A stretch of DNA of 64,000 nucleotides, from NCBI GenBank assembly GCA_020744425.1, contig JAGMUV010000011.1, positions 1,860,001-1,924,000 on the forward strand, in the 5' to 3' direction. This document shows, one piece after another, positions 22,322-34,116 of the stretch (position 1 is the stretch's first letter; each line of letters starts with the position of its first letter). The notes under the pieces were generated by a model. That model was not told where the DNA came from, made no database searches, and saw only the letters and a list, made by a program, of their open reading frames with translations. This DNA comes from Dactylonectria macrodidyma (Eukaryota > Ascomycota > Sordariomycetes > Hypocreales > Nectriaceae). Made by a program: the position numbers and the translations under genes.

Positions 22322-25260
22322 TATCCTAATAACTTTTAATCTTAAATAAGAAATTAAATTAGAAATAAACTCTTTAGACTTTATATAAAGCGCTTAGATT
22401 AGATAATAAGATAATAATAAAGTATTATACTCTATTGCCTTCTTTTTTTATAAAATATATAGTATAGAACTTAATTACTCTATTTTTAATAAAGAATTCT
22501 TTATAATTATTAATGCTTTTAAAGAATTCTAATATTACTTCTTAAGAAATAAATATAAGATTAAGGTCTATATAGACTATAAGAATATCTTATACTTTAC
22601 TATTACTTAAGAACTTAGCGGATAATAATTATAATATACTAAATATTTTTTAGAATTTAATTATATTATTATTTATTATAAAGGCTTAGAAAATAGAAGA
22701 GCTAATACTATTAGTTAATAATATAACTTTAATAATAGTAAAAGAATAGTTAATAAATAATTCTTATACTTTATACTTAAAGAATACTTAAAATAGAAGT
22801 TTATTATAAAAGCTTAGAAGGAAATAATACTTTTATAATTAGAATACTTAAAACTGATTTAGAATAATAAGCTAGCACTTTATTAAATAGACTGAGCTTA
22901 AGAATATACTAGAAAAGTCATATATAAAAATAGACTTATTATTATTTCTAACAGTTTCTAATACTAAATAGTGCAAGACCTATATATAAAAGGACTATAT
23001 AACTATAATATTAATATACTCTAATAGCTTATTACTAGAATATATTAAATATATAGACTTAATAAGGATCTTTATAATATAATTAAAGAATACTTAAAGT
23101 ATTACTTACTAAAATAACTACTAATAAAATACTTAAAAAAGCTAGAGGAACTAGATAATTACTGATTTAATTAAATTACTAATAACTATTCTTAGAAAAG
23201 GCATATTAAATATAGTAAAGACAGTAAGATCATTATATTAAATAATATAAAGAATTACTTTATATAATACTATTATAACTAAGTATATAATAGAATACTT
23301 ACTTAAGTTATTATATAAATAGAAGAATTCTATAAAATGGAAAATATATATAGAATTATAAAGGACTTAATAGTATAATGCTCTAAATGCTCTAAGGACT
23401 AATTATATATCTTTAAAATAATTACTATAATATAGCACTTAGTAAAATAAAGAAATTCACTATTTAAATAAATTTAAAAATATAATAATACACTATTTAA
23501 AAACGAATAAATAAAAAAACAGTAAGTTCCTAAAGAATTATAATATAAACTTATATAAGAAATCTATAAATACTTATTATATAAATACTAAAGAGTCTAT
23601 AAAACCCTTAATAAAGTCAAAATGACTTACTAATTCTTTAAAATAAAGATAATAATTACTACTATTATTTATTAATATAACCTTTATATAAAAACTAAGA
23701 TATAACGCTATAAACTATATAAAGAATTATAACCCTTATTAGTTATAATCTAACTATAAGACTCTATTATAATGGATTTTATTATAAAGCTACTTTTATT
23801 AAAAGACTTAATAACTAACACTTTTTATAATAGCATTCTTATTATTATAAACAGACTTATGAAATTTTCTTATTTTATACTTTATTAAGAATTAATAGAT
23901 ATAGAACAGTTTGCTTATATCTTCTTAAAAAATATTATTAGTACTTATAGATTACTTTTAGAAATTCTTTCTAATAGAAGACCCTTATTTACTTTTAAGT
24001 TTTAATAAGTATTAATAAACTATTTAGAATTAAACTATTAACTTTTAACAGCTTTCTAACTATAGACTAATAGATAAATAGAAAGAATGAATTAAATACT
24101 AAAGTAATACTTTTATTATTATATTAACTATAAATAGAATAATTAAGTTAAAAAGCTTCTAACTATATAATTAAGCTATAATATAGCTATTTATAAAAGT
24201 ATAAAGCTTACCTTAGTATATACTAATTTTAGATTTACTCTTAATACTTATAAAGTAAGCTATAATAGACTGATTATCCTTAAAGCCATCTTTATATTAG
24301 AAAAATTAAAAAATCTATATAAAGAAATAAAGACTAAACTTGAATTTATTAGAAACTAGATAAAAAAATATTATAATAAAAAATAGATAAAGGGACTATC
24401 CTTTTAAAAAGGAGATATAGTATACCTTACTATAAAAAACATTAAAATGAAATAAGAAAATAAAAAACTAGACTATAAGTATATTAAACTTTATAAAATT
24501 ATTAAAAAAATCTCAGAAAATAACTACTAATTAGACTTACTACTAAAAGTCAGACTTTACTTAGTCTTTTATATCTTACTCTTTAAGACTATAAAAGATA
24601 CAATTTATACTAAATATAGTAATATACTTAATAAGCGAGCGCTATAACTAAGCGAGCGCTATACTTATATTATATACTTAAAACTCTAAACTTTCAATTT
24701 CTTAAAATAGGCTATATAGCTTTAAGATTTTTAAGGATTTAATTTTAAATATCTAATTAAAAAGTTAATAAACTAGTATTTTTTTTAGACTTTTTAAAAA
24801 ATTCTTAAACTAATTATAAATAGAAATAGTAAAATAGATAGTATGAATTTTAGACTATTAGTACTATAGATATATATAATTTAAAGAAATTCTTAAAAAT
24901 AATATATTTTATAAATAAGTTAGAATAAAAATCTTAGCTATTTTAGGCTTAGTTTAGATTTTTAAGATTTTTTTAAAATCATAATTTAAAGTGAAAATCT
25001 TACTATAGCGATCGCTTGTTTACAGCACTCGCTTATTAAGTATGTTAATAAATATAAGACTAAGGTTAAAAGACTAGAGGAATATAAAGTTAAAGAGATT
25101 TATAATATATAAATTAAGAATAATAAGACTAAGTACTTTATTAAATAGAAGAATTACTCTAAAAGCAGTAATTAATAAGAATCTGCTAAAAACCTTACTT
25201 ATATATAATGCTTATTAAAGAACTTTTACTAATAATACTAGGTTTAAGCAAAGGACTAAT
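22322..25260 (+). pseudogene. Chromovirus-2 pol remnant: RNase H, integrase, chromodomain
   Basis: The plus-strand frame begins inside RNase H (YIDYKNILYF, then FLEFNYIIIYYKGLENR, about 22,560-22,700). A Cys-x2-Cys of the integrase zinc region follows near 23,390. The integrase core shows MDFI near 23,770, a mutated SDRGP block (SNRRPLF) near 23,980 and a mutated TDGQTER block (TNRQIERMN) near 24,070-24,090. A 424-bp MITE interrupts it at 24,622. The chromodomain is at about 25,075-25,240 (YKVKEIYNIQ, then YFIKWKNYS). The 5' half and LTRs are absent, so it is a truncated copy. Asp-to-Asn and Gly-to-Arg changes at catalytic blocks fit RIP. Confidence 0.85.
24622..25045. mobile_element. 424-bp inverted-repeat MITE, family B, copy 1
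   Basis: Ends atatacttaataagcgagcg and its inverse, with doubled gcgagcgctata motifs. TA lies on both sides (24,620-24,621 and 25,046-25,047). It sits between the integrase and chromodomain of chromovirus-2, and the coding sequence resumes after it. Related 425-bp copies are at 34,117 and 34,570. Confidence 0.88.
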
Positions 25261-25293
25261 ATTACTAAAATTACTCTTAAGACTAAAAGAAGA

Positions 25294-25600
25294 CTAATCA
25301 GTCCCTTTTAAAATACTTAGTAACCTAAGATTATAAACTATCCATTTTTCATAAGCTGCTAAAGCAGGAAGGATATTATCCTCCTTATCCAACTCCTGCA
25401 TCTCTTGCTTAAATAAAACAGAACCCCGCTCTTTTACTTTCTTCTTAATCTTTCGAATCCTAGCTAAATAATTCACTACTATTACTAAAGATGCTTATAG
25501 TTTAGCCAGCTAATTATAAATAACTATAATCTAATTACTAGCCTCTTCCTCCTCTTATACTAACTTTTTTTACTAATTAATTAACTTATTTATTAAAAAC
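25294..25600 (-). pseudogene. Antisense accessory ORF of chromovirus-2 (coiled-coil protein fragment)
   Basis: An uninterrupted 60-codon stretch (25,294-25,476) whose frame extends upstream through RIP-type stops to about 25,600. It encodes a charged, probably coiled-coil segment (LARIRKIKKKVKERG, then EMQELDKED, then ALAAYEKWIVYNLR). It converges tail to tail on the chromodomain of chromovirus-2, about 50 bp away. The frame at 62,301-62,925 is clearly homologous (EEA, LAxLQA, RKxxxKVKE, LDKED/LNKED, ALxAxE) and has the same position relative to chromovirus C. From memory it resembles hypothetical proteins found beside retroelements in other filamentous fungi. Function is unknown. Confidence 0.65.
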
Positions 25601-26409
25601 ACTAATTAGTATAAGTATTAAAAGAGATATAAAGAATGCTTTATAAAAAGAAGCTATATAAATGCTATTATAAAAATAACTATAATAAATACACTCTTTA
25701 TAATAATTAGAGTAACTAGTATCTTCTATCTAATACTTAATTTTATACTTAAAATAGTATATATATAGTATATTAATAATATAGCTATTAAGCTTAGTAT
25801 AAGAAGAGAGAGAATTATATTTTAATATTATCTTAGCTTTTTTAAATGCTTTTTTTACTTTTAATTTTATTATATATTATAGTATTATATTAGTATACTT
25901 ATAGATATTTATAGAAAGAAGTTATAAACTAATATTAGAAATTATATAAGGCTTACTTATATAGCCTTAAGAATAAGACTAATAGAGAGGAGATATTATA
26001 TTATAGCCCGGTCTATATAGACTATATAATAATAACTAAACTATATCCGCTCTTATAAATTTCTAACTAATCCTATTAAATTATAACTTTAAACTATAAT
26101 TATAAGACTGAATTACGATTCTTAATTATAATTTAGTATAGAATTATAACCTTAGATCGTAATTTAAAAGAATGAATTATAATCTTTAACTATAATCCAT
26201 TCAAATACTATTAGTATATAAGCACACTTATTTAGCACTTTTAATAGAAATAGCTTTACTAGCTATTAATATACTTAGTTATATTAAACTTACTATTTTA
26301 CTATTATTAAATTATAACTTATATTACTTACTATAATGTCTTTAATTTATTTAATTATAAATATTATATACTTTAGACTTATTCTAAAGCCTTAATATAA
26401 GCCTGATTA
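25600..26409. other. AT-rich degraded DNA, no gene recognised
   Basis: Very AT-rich. At 26,050-26,200 variants of ataatt/gaattataat recur irregularly. The upstream part of the antisense ORF may reach a little into this stretch. No domain or terminal repeat was recognised. Confidence 0.6.
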
Positions 26410-27493
26410 TTATAAATTTCTTAACTATAGGCTTTTTTAAGCAGCTTAAAGCACTTAATATTAAGAGGCTAAAGTAAATAAAATGAATAAAGTAATATAT
26501 AAAGCATAATAATATTATTTTATTTATAATATTTCTTAAAGTTAGTAAAATAATGACTTTTATACTTATTAAGAATTAGAAGATAATAGTAATTAGTTAA
26601 TTAATTCTTTATATACTAATTAAAGTGCTTAAGCTATTAAAGACCTATTTTATTATTAGTCTAGCTATTTAGAGTTATTATAATAGCTTAATTACTTAAG
26701 AGGTTACTTTCTTAGTACTAACTAGTAAGGTAATATTAGCCTATAATTATAATAAATAGCTGGATTGCTTAGCCTTCTATATTAATTGCTTAAATAACTA
26801 TAACCTATTCCCAGTTTCTAGACTATACTAATTTCAGGTTTCTATACCTATTTATACTTATAATAACTATTCTACTTATAATTATACTTATTATAAAGCC
26901 AGTCTTATTAAAGTTATAAATATTAACTAAGTTAATACTATATTTTATAATTATATTCTCTATAAGCTTAAACTAATTATAAATAATAGTCAGATCTTTA
27001 TATTTAGCTCTTTAATAGTCATATTTATAAAAAAAACATATCTTAAGCTCTTAATATCGCTTAATGAAGTTTAAAGTCCAGTACTTACTAATAGGTAATG
27101 CATTATAGTTAGTAAATAGTCAATTAGCTATTTCTTTAATACTATACAGTCATAGGAGAAACCTTTGTGAATCTAGGTTAAAAATAAACTAAATAATGAT
27201 CTATTCTTCTAAATTAAATAGTTAGTATAATTTTAGAATAGTATTATATATAGAAAGAATGCCCTTCTGCCAGTACTATAGCATTATATAACTAACTTTA
27301 TAGATCTCTATAATGCATTAGAGCTTTAATTTTAAGTTATTTTAAAGGGCCTAAAGAGTAAGAAGGATTCTAGCCTCAATATTTAAGTCTGATATAATGC
27401 GTAGTTAAGAATAAAGTAATTAAATAGAAATGATATAGGTTAAGAGATTTTTATTATACTTACTTATTTATCCCACTCGCTTATTATATACAT
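26410..27493 (-). mobile_element. Truncated pogo/Fot1 transposon (transposase N-terminal two thirds)
   Basis: Aligns with 48,083-49,162 of the full-length element. It keeps the right terminal inverted repeat (cgcttattatatacat, ending 27,493, followed by TA) and the start of the minus-strand transposase. It lacks everything left of the third catalytic region. It is RIP-mutated and cannot be active. Confidence 0.8.
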
Positions 27494-27495
27494 TA

Positions 27496-28140
27496 TAGTA
27501 ATTAGTTTTAATTAATTAAATAGTTTATTATATTTTTATTAAAGTTTTAATTTTAAAAGTAAGGATTTTTAACTTACTTACTTACTTAGCTTACTTACTT
27601 ATTAAGTATATTATTTAAGCTATAATTACTCTTTTTATTACAGTGCTTAATAAGCTCTTATATAAACCTTTCTTTTTAAAGTTATCTTAGTTAATATCTA
27701 TCTTCTGTAATTATATAATTAGCTAAATTAAGCAAAGTATATAAATTAGTAAGAGTAATAAGAGTGCATTTTTAATACTCTATTTAACTTTTATTCTAAA
27801 AAAAGCGATTTTAAAAGGCATTACTAAACTAAGGTTAAGCTTAATACTTAAAACTATGAAAAATGCAGTAAATATAGTAATTAGAGCATTAATTATATTA
27901 ACTAGAGAGGAAAATCGGATTGCCTAGCTTATTAAAGCTTTTAACAAAAGCAGCCTAAGTTAAGAGGCTAGAAAAAAAGCTCCTTTATAAAGGTATCAAG
28001 CAATATAAAGAAGAAGCGCAGCGGGCAGACTTAGTATAGATATAAGTTATGCAATATTGCGATTTATAACAACCAAAATTGCTAGGACTTCTATCACAGG
28101 CCAATTTACTAAGAAAAAGAAGTACCATTCATTTAGCTCA
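27496..28140. other. AT-rich transition zone to the unique island
   Basis: Base composition rises toward the right. From about 27,857 to 28,045 a plus-strand frame with RIP-type stops reads like protein (LTREENRIA, LIKAFNK, then EARKKAPL). I cannot assign it. Nothing else is recognisable. Confidence 0.5.
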
Positions 28141-28301
28141 TTTTAATTAGCTCGAGATCCCTATCGTGACTACAGTGGAGGTTTTTAGCAGCCGAAGGGA
28201 TAGGCTGCCGTACTCTTAGGAGCGGAGCGAGCAACAGGAGGGCCGAACTAGTAGGCGCCACCCAGTAATAGCAATGCGCACTATAACCTCCGCAACATCA
28301 A

Positions 28302-30379
28302 TTAACAGAGAAAATAATAAATCCTCTTCCACCGCGGCCAACTACGCCTCTCCTCCCACGCCTCCTCTTTAGTTAAAAAGATTCTGTAAAACCGCCGCCC
28401 TGTCTCAATATCCATCTCGTTTACCCGAATAACACTTGTTCTGAACCGAAGCTTGTGGTAAACGAAGAGGATAATCACAAGGGGAAGGGCCATAACCCGG
28501 AGAAAGAAGTACTGCACCCTGCCGGACAAACTGGTATCCATGCCAGGTATCTCAACAGGCGAGACAGCAATCCAAATCTGTGATGTTACCACCAGCGTGT
28601 ATCCTATCAGACTGAACCAGGAACCGTAGACACCGACATTTGAACAGAAAGGAAGCTGTTCAAGCGGTCGAGACGCATGCGCCCAAGCCATGCGGAAGCG
28701 AATATGACAGAAGCAGATACTGGCCCAAGTGAGGAGGGTGCTGAAAGCGCTGATAGAGAGGAGCCACTGGAAGATGGTATAGTGTATGCTCAGGTCGACG
28801 AGGTAGGCTATCAGCCCAACACCGCCTATAAGAAGGATGGTAATCAGCGGGCGACCCTTCTTATCAACGTAGCTAAAGATCTGCGGCGCATATGATAGTT
28901 CAGCCAACGCCGCGAGAGTGCGTGAAGCGCCAAAGACGGCCGAATTCCCAACAGAAAGAACTGCAATCAGGATGATTGCATTCATCGCGCTCGGGAGAAC
29001 CGATGTACCGGCGCTCTCGATGGCGATGATGAAGGGACTAGCGGATGCATCTGCGTTGTTCTTGCCTCCAACGAGAGTGGGTTCGTTAGAGGGCACGAGA
29101 AGCCCAACCAGTAGGATGGAAACGATGTAGAAGATGGCGATACGCCAAAAGACTTGTTTGACGGCCTTGGGGAGCGACTTGAGAGGGCTTGCTGTCTCGG
29201 CTGCGGCAAGTCCGATCAATTCAGTGCCACCAAAGGAGAAGACCGCTGTGATGAGAACGCTGCAGAAGCCCTTGAAGCCATGTTTGAAGGGCCCAGGGTC
29301 GCCCCAGTATTTCCCGCCAATGTAGCCGCTTTCGGGTGTGCCTCCGATATTGATAATGATGCCCAACAGACTGGAAGTTGTTAGCAGCCGGCTTTACTAC
29401 CGTTACTAAAGACAAGAGGGGATGGGGAGCTCACATGAAGGCAATGACTGCGACAACCTTGATGATGGAAAAGATAAATTCTGCTTCACCGTACGCCTTG
29501 ATGCCGAATAGGTTGATGCCGAGAATGCCGATGAGGAAGATGGTAATAAAGACGGCATTGGGCAAATGATCGTTCCAGTAGGAGATGGTGAATGCAGCGG
29601 CGATGATCTCGAGCGGCAAGATCCAGAGCCACTGCAAAAAATAGCTGTTATGAAATGACGGGTCAGTGGCTGGGTATGTCAAAACCCGGAGACCGGACAA
29701 GCCCTGTTGTCGTAGTATCAAGAACACTTACACCCATCCGATAGCGAATCCCCAGGAGGGATCAAGGAAGCGAGTGGAAAAGGCAGTAAAGGATCCAGCA
29801 ATGGGAAACATGACGCAGAGTTCGCACAGCGATTGCATGGTGCAGTACTGCATGGCCCCGACGAGACAATATGCAAGCAAGACGCTGGCAGGCCCGGCTC
29901 TATAGAGAGCGGCGCCTGATGCAACGAAAAGGCCAGTTCCTGCGGCGGCCAGGTTAGACCTTGTAAAACGCGGCCGGAAAGCAACAAGATGGAAACATGT
30001 ATCACGCCTCCCGATTCCTCTGAGCACCAGCAGCAACTCACTCACCGATGGCTCCTCCAAAGGCAATCATCTGAAGATGCCTCCCCTTGAGTCGTCTCGC
30101 AAGAGGCGTCGTGGCCGTCTTGGCGTTGGCCGCGAGCACATCGTAGTAGCCCGGCCTGTCACCAACCCTCGGCATCACAGGCGGTGGCGTCGCCAGATAT
30201 GCACTATCGCGGCTTTTGATGGGCCGTCGGTTGGCGCGCCGGAAGCTGTCCATCCAGTCCTTTTCCTGGGGTGGCTTTGCGATTGACATCCTCCATGACG
30301 ACCCGTTGTCGCTAGGACTGAAGGCCTTCATCTCGACGAGCTCGACGGAGCGAGTGACGGTGATGTGACCGACGCTCAT
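28302..30379 (-). CDS. Amino-acid permease (APC superfamily, fungal YAT/Gap1-like), four exons
   Basis: Predicted 606-residue integral plasma-membrane transporter that imports amino acids with protons. Exons: 30,379-30,046, 29,939-29,732, 29,644-29,435 and 29,370-28,302. Introns of 106, 87 and 64 bp have GT-AG ends and keep frame (1,821 coding bases). Joining exons 1 and 2 restores the family signature IAFGGAIGTGLFVASG. Exons 2-3 give GWVYFLQWLWILPLEI; exons 3-4 give AFILLGIIINIGG. The later FSFGGTELIGLAAAE and SVGNSAVFGASRTL blocks are typical. About 12 membrane segments are expected, with a soluble N-terminal tail of about 85 residues and a charged C-terminal tail ending YYFLC. The ATG at 30,379 sits in a good context (cacc before it); the frame opens slightly upstream but without another ATG. 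No disabling change was seen. Exact substrate is not predictable. Confidence 0.93.
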
Positions 30380-31998
30380 GGTGAGGGGAGTTCTAGAGGT
30401 GGGGTATGGACTCAAACATGGTCATAGGACAAGTGGTCAAGAGTCAAGAGAGGTGTAACATTTTTTTGGGGTTTTTTTTTCAATCACTCAATTATAGCCT
30501 GGATGCTGAGGGGGGCGGACTCTCAGTCGAAAGCTGGCGGATGCCACCAAAATGCCTCGTCTCAGCAAGTGCAACTACAGTACGTAGGCCGGGCCATGTG
30601 CTTCGCCTCGAGCTTGGCTAATTCGGGCGTATATTATGTATTTGTGGTAGACAATCCCTGCTTCAGCTCGCGTGGCGTTGAATGTACGCTCAGCCACATA
30701 AGTCGGTGAACAAACCACCTCTTATCTCCCCGCCCGCGCCGATTGGGATTGGTCATGGTCAACTTCAGTGGGGAACTGAACCAGTGGTAGACATGTGTCC
30801 AAAGTGCGGGGTGAACCTTTGCCTTAATAACTCGGGCGGCGAGGCGTCTGGGATGTCTTTTTAGGCGAGACACATCTATTGGTTCCCGTAATGCGTTGTG
30901 ACAGAAGAATATGCCAACCACTTAACCTTATCCTAGTAACACCTGTACTAGCTGCCACATCCAGGGGAGAGGCTGGTCAGCATCGAGTAGCCTGCTCACA
31001 AACTCTAAGGTGGTGTCTATTAGTGCGGATGTAGCGTTTCAGGATAGGTACTAATGATGACGATTGACCTTCTAGACGCATTTTCGTCTCATGTCACAAG
31101 CCCTCACGGGAACCACATCTGGGATAGCTTCTGAGCCTTGACTAAGGACCTGGATGGAACCTGCATTATGCAGGAACGCGATTTTGCATTCCAGCTGGTT
31201 GAGCTATCCTAAGAGATCATGCGGCCAGCAGCTTTCAAGGGCGCTTGATAACGTTGCATCAATGAACGTGGCGGCCGCTATCCCCAGCCGTTTCAGAATC
31301 GTCCTCTTCCACAAGCTTGGCTAATCAGGGGCCGACGGTAGAACGATCGGCGGCCAGTGGATGACTGAGGCAGGCGAAGAGGGGATCAGAGGCAAGCAAA
31401 GAGGGAGGCAGAGAGACAGGAACATAAGGTGACAAGACGAGAGACACGCTAGCGGCGGGCGTTGTACTTCTTCGTCGCTTGGACGCCTACTGGTCCACGT
31501 CATGGGAATAGAAAGTCCTTGGCGCATGAGTCGTACCTACATGTTAGGTGGGATGTCTCAGTCTTAGCAGAGGGCATGCCGTAAGAACGAAGATAGTCGG
31601 ATTCACGTTACTCCGTACTAAGATTAGATAAGCGCAACCCCTTAGAATATTAGCCAGGATAGTAACCAGCCGCAGTCATGCGGCCCCACGACATTCGGCT
31701 AGCCCTTTTAAAGAAGGTTGGATTGAGATTAACCTTGAACCTTGCATGAACCTGCCTTAAAAGAACAAGCAGCGTAACTTGAGCCATGAGGTTGGGAGTA
31801 ATTAGTGAGTCAACCAAGTTGCCTGCACGTGTTATGCGGTGTAGTTGTATACACATTCCATTCTGACCAACGTGGACGACAAGTATAAGAACAATCTGGG
31901 CCGTCTCTGCTCTCACCGTTATTCTATCAAAGGACAAGACAGCTTGGCTCAACTGCTTTACCTCAACCTCTCTGAAATACAGAACATCGTTGAACACA
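30380..31998. promoter_or_regulatory. 1.6-kb divergent intergenic region between permease and carboxypeptidase
   Basis: Both flanking genes are transcribed outward from it, so it holds both promoters. An HGATAR-type site (ttatct, 30,722-30,727, i.e. agataa on the minus strand) lies about 345 bp upstream of the permease ATG. Such GATA sites serve the nitrogen regulator AreA in related fungi, but a single site is weak evidence. A tataag at 31,884-31,889 followed by CT-rich sequence precedes the carboxypeptidase ATG by about 110 bp. No convincing gene is in this region; the short open frames here have no recognisable homology. Confidence 0.45.
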
Positions 31999-33180
31999 AT
32001 GCGAGTCGCTGCTTTCATCCTCGGCTTTTGCACCGCAGCTCAGGCATACCAGTATGGCTACAACCATCCCCCATTCCTGAAGGATGACGAAACCGCCGCT
32101 GCCTACTTCCCGGATATCGACGTGGAGCTGCTTTCGCCAGCTTTCCTCAAGCCGGAATCTCGGCCAGCAGACTTTTCTAATAGCACACAAGGCCCGACCA
32201 GCTTGGAAGTTCTTAGTAAGAGCCCCCCCTCCCCTAGGCAGTCATGAGTCCAACATTTCCTAACGAATTATAGACTCTTATATTAAGTCCCTTGCCGAGA
32301 AAAACAGCTGGGTGACGTACAAGAGATTCAAGTTCACCTCTGAAGAAGGACGCCCTCTTCCTTATCTGCTGCTCTCCGACACTCCCAAGGGCATGCCTAC
32401 GGGGGCAGCGGCGTCAAAAAGGTCCGTGTCTGGATCCAAGGCGCCATCCACGGCGACGAGCCAGGAGCGGACCAGGCTGTCCTCGCCGTCCTTGGCAAAC
32501 TGAACGCCAACCAGAAGTGGGCACGCTCGCTCCTCCGACGTCTTGACATCTTCATCCTCCCGCGCTACAGCGCCGACGGCGTCTTCTACTTCCAATACGT
32601 TCTTGCCAGCAACTACGATCCGAACCGCGACCATATCAAGCTCGCACGCGAGCAAACCCGCAATGTCAAGGCTGCGTTTAGCAAGTTTGCCCCCCACGTC
32701 GCTGTCGATGCTCACGAGTTCGCGGGCACAAGACAGTACGGGCGATGGCACCACGGGGCTGACTACCTCCTTGCTGCAGCCAAGAACCTCAACATCCATC
32801 CAGACATTCGACATATGGCAGAGTCCCTGTTTACAGCGAATGCCGCAGAAGCCCTCGAGGCAAAAGGCGTGCGATGGGAGTCCTATGTCACCAGCAAGGC
32901 AAACACCGACGTCAATTCCAACACTACCTTTACCGAGGCCAGTTCAGACGCCAAGATTGGACATAATGCCATGGGCCCCACCCAATGCATCTCCTTCCTC
33001 TCTGAAACACGCGGTGTTGGTATCGGAGACCAGCACTACCAGCGCTGTGTTGCTTGAGGCTTGATTTTCCTTTCTAGCATTCTACAGACGGCCGCAGACA
33101 ACAGAGCCAAGGTCCTTGATGTCATTGAGTCAGTGTTGAAGACTTTGTCTCAAACACTGATACAATTGTTCTACGTTCCC
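31999..33180 (+). pseudogene. Secreted M14 zinc carboxypeptidase, frameshifted and truncated
   Basis: ATG at 31,999 opens a signal peptide (MRVAAFILGFCTAAQA). Exon 1 ends at 32,215; a 58-bp intron (gtaaga...ttatag, 32,216-32,273, branch ctaac) follows. The catalytic domain keeps the zinc ligands in HGDE (His at 32,449, Glu at 32,458), the substrate Arg in DPNRDH, the third ligand in DAHEF (His at 32,712) and the general-base Glu in SETRG (33,004). Two lesions: a 1-base deletion in the G run near 32,389-32,391 (PKG, then GGSGVKKVRVW only in another frame), and TGA at 33,055-33,057. Beyond the TGA the same frame still reads like the family C-terminus (LQTAADNRAKVLDVIES). Sequence similarity fades into the repeat at 33,236. 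The frameshift could be a sequencing error; the TGA could be CGA turned by RIP. Confidence 0.82.
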
Positions 33181-33235
33181 AAACTTGCGGTGCAAAATTT
33201 CTCGATTTGGTTAGCGTCTAACCCCTAATTAAGAG

Positions 33236-33354
33236 GGCTTAGGGATGGCTTAGGGATGGCTTAAGGACAGCTCAGGACAGCTCAGGATAGCTTAAGAATA
33301 GCTTAGGGATAGCTTAAGGATAGCTTAAGAATAGCTTAAGGATAGCTTAGAGAT
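33236..33354 (+). repeat. 11-bp minisatellite (about 11 copies of agcttaaggat)
   Basis: Head-to-tail units of 10-11 bp: ggcttagggat, ggcttaaggac, agctcaggat, agcttaagaat and so on. Differences are mostly G/A and C/T, as if the array itself has been RIP-mutated. It sits exactly where the unique island gives way to AT-rich DNA. Confidence 0.85.
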
Positions 33355-33356
33355 AC

Positions 33357-33583
33357 TCAGAGTATTATAGAATGCGCTTAAGGCAGGGCTAGTTATAATT
33401 CTGGCTTGTGTCTGCTTATAGCTAGAGCGTAAAGTAATAATATATAGCCTATTAGTTTAAAATATTTAAAATTTATAATTTCTCTTTAATATATGTCTCT
33501 TTTTTTTTTTTTATTCTTTTAAAATATGAATTTAATTCGATCTATTTATATCTTTTTAAATTGTATTTATTTAATATAATATA
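33357..33583. other. AT-rich flank, nothing recognised
   Basis: Composition falls from mixed to AT-rich within this stretch, including a poly-T run near 33,500. No gene or terminal repeat was seen before the MITE start at 33,584. Confidence 0.6.
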
Positions 33584-33680
33584 ACGTATATAATAAGCGA
33601 GCTGACTGCATAAGCGAGCTGATCACTATACTATACAGCTAAAAATAGCATTATTAGATTTTCTAAAATAGGCTATATAA
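33584..33680. mobile_element. MITE fragment (third terminal-repeat variant), cut by the large gypsy copy A
   Basis: Begins acgtatataataagcgag after a TA, then has doubled gcgagctga motifs in place of the family A gtgcac motif. It is interrupted at 33,680 by the 402-bp LTR. Its other half is expected beyond the window, after the whole nested stack. Confidence 0.7.
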
Positions 33681-34082
33681 TATGTCAGAGCTGAGGGCCC
33701 ACTAGCTAGAATGGCCCGGACATTTTAATTAGCTAACTAATTTAAGTGCTAGTCTTAATAAAGCTATTAATAAGGATAATAGGAGTTAGTCTAATATAAA
33801 AAGCAGAGATAATTTAGATATAGATAGTAATTAATTATATTCTTACTAACCTTTATTTTTAAATTATTAAATTGTTTTTAATATTATTATAATAAGATTT
33901 ATTTAATTAATTAGAATATCTGATTTATTTTCTAGCTAGCCGCTTAATTGCAGCTCTGGCCCTCTTTTTATCTATTTTATTTTATAAGTCTTATTTACTC
34001 TTACTTTACTATACATTCTACTTACTATATAGCATCCATTACTTTAAGTAATAGTATCCTTCTTATCTTCCTACTTAATATA
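33681..34082 (+). repeat. 5' LTR of large gypsy copy A (402 bp)
   Basis: Starts tatgtcagagctgaggg and ends cttaatata; same length as the copies at 21,047 and 49,310. The following internal bases lead, across the two MITEs, into sequence shared with copy B. Confidence 0.85.
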
Positions 34083-34116
34083 TTTTTAATAGTTATAATA
34101 AAGCAATAAGCTATTA

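Noticed and set aside
28677..29569. Several plus-strand and alternative-frame ORFs of 60-79 codons over the permease
   Set aside because: They are shadows of the permease exons on the other strand or in other frames; the spliced minus-strand protein matches the APC family throughout.
30379..30415. Permease start upstream at 30,415
   Set aside because: That codon is TTG; the first ATG in frame is 30,379, with a good start context.
30406..31527. Short ORFs in the permease-carboxypeptidase intergenic region
   Set aside because: No recognisable protein features, no consistent codon use, and several overlap each other on opposite strands.
31990..31998. Carboxypeptidase start at 31,990
   Set aside because: That codon is TTG; the ATG at 31,999 begins a clean signal peptide.
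31650..32033. 127-codon minus-strand ORF upstream of the carboxypeptidase
   Set aside because: Overlaps the carboxypeptidase start and signal peptide on the other strand; composition is not protein-like and no family is recognised.
31963..32814. Minus-strand ORFs of 75 and 150 codons over the carboxypeptidase
   Set aside because: They lie opposite M14 catalytic coding sequence and have no recognisable features; high local GC keeps antisense frames open.
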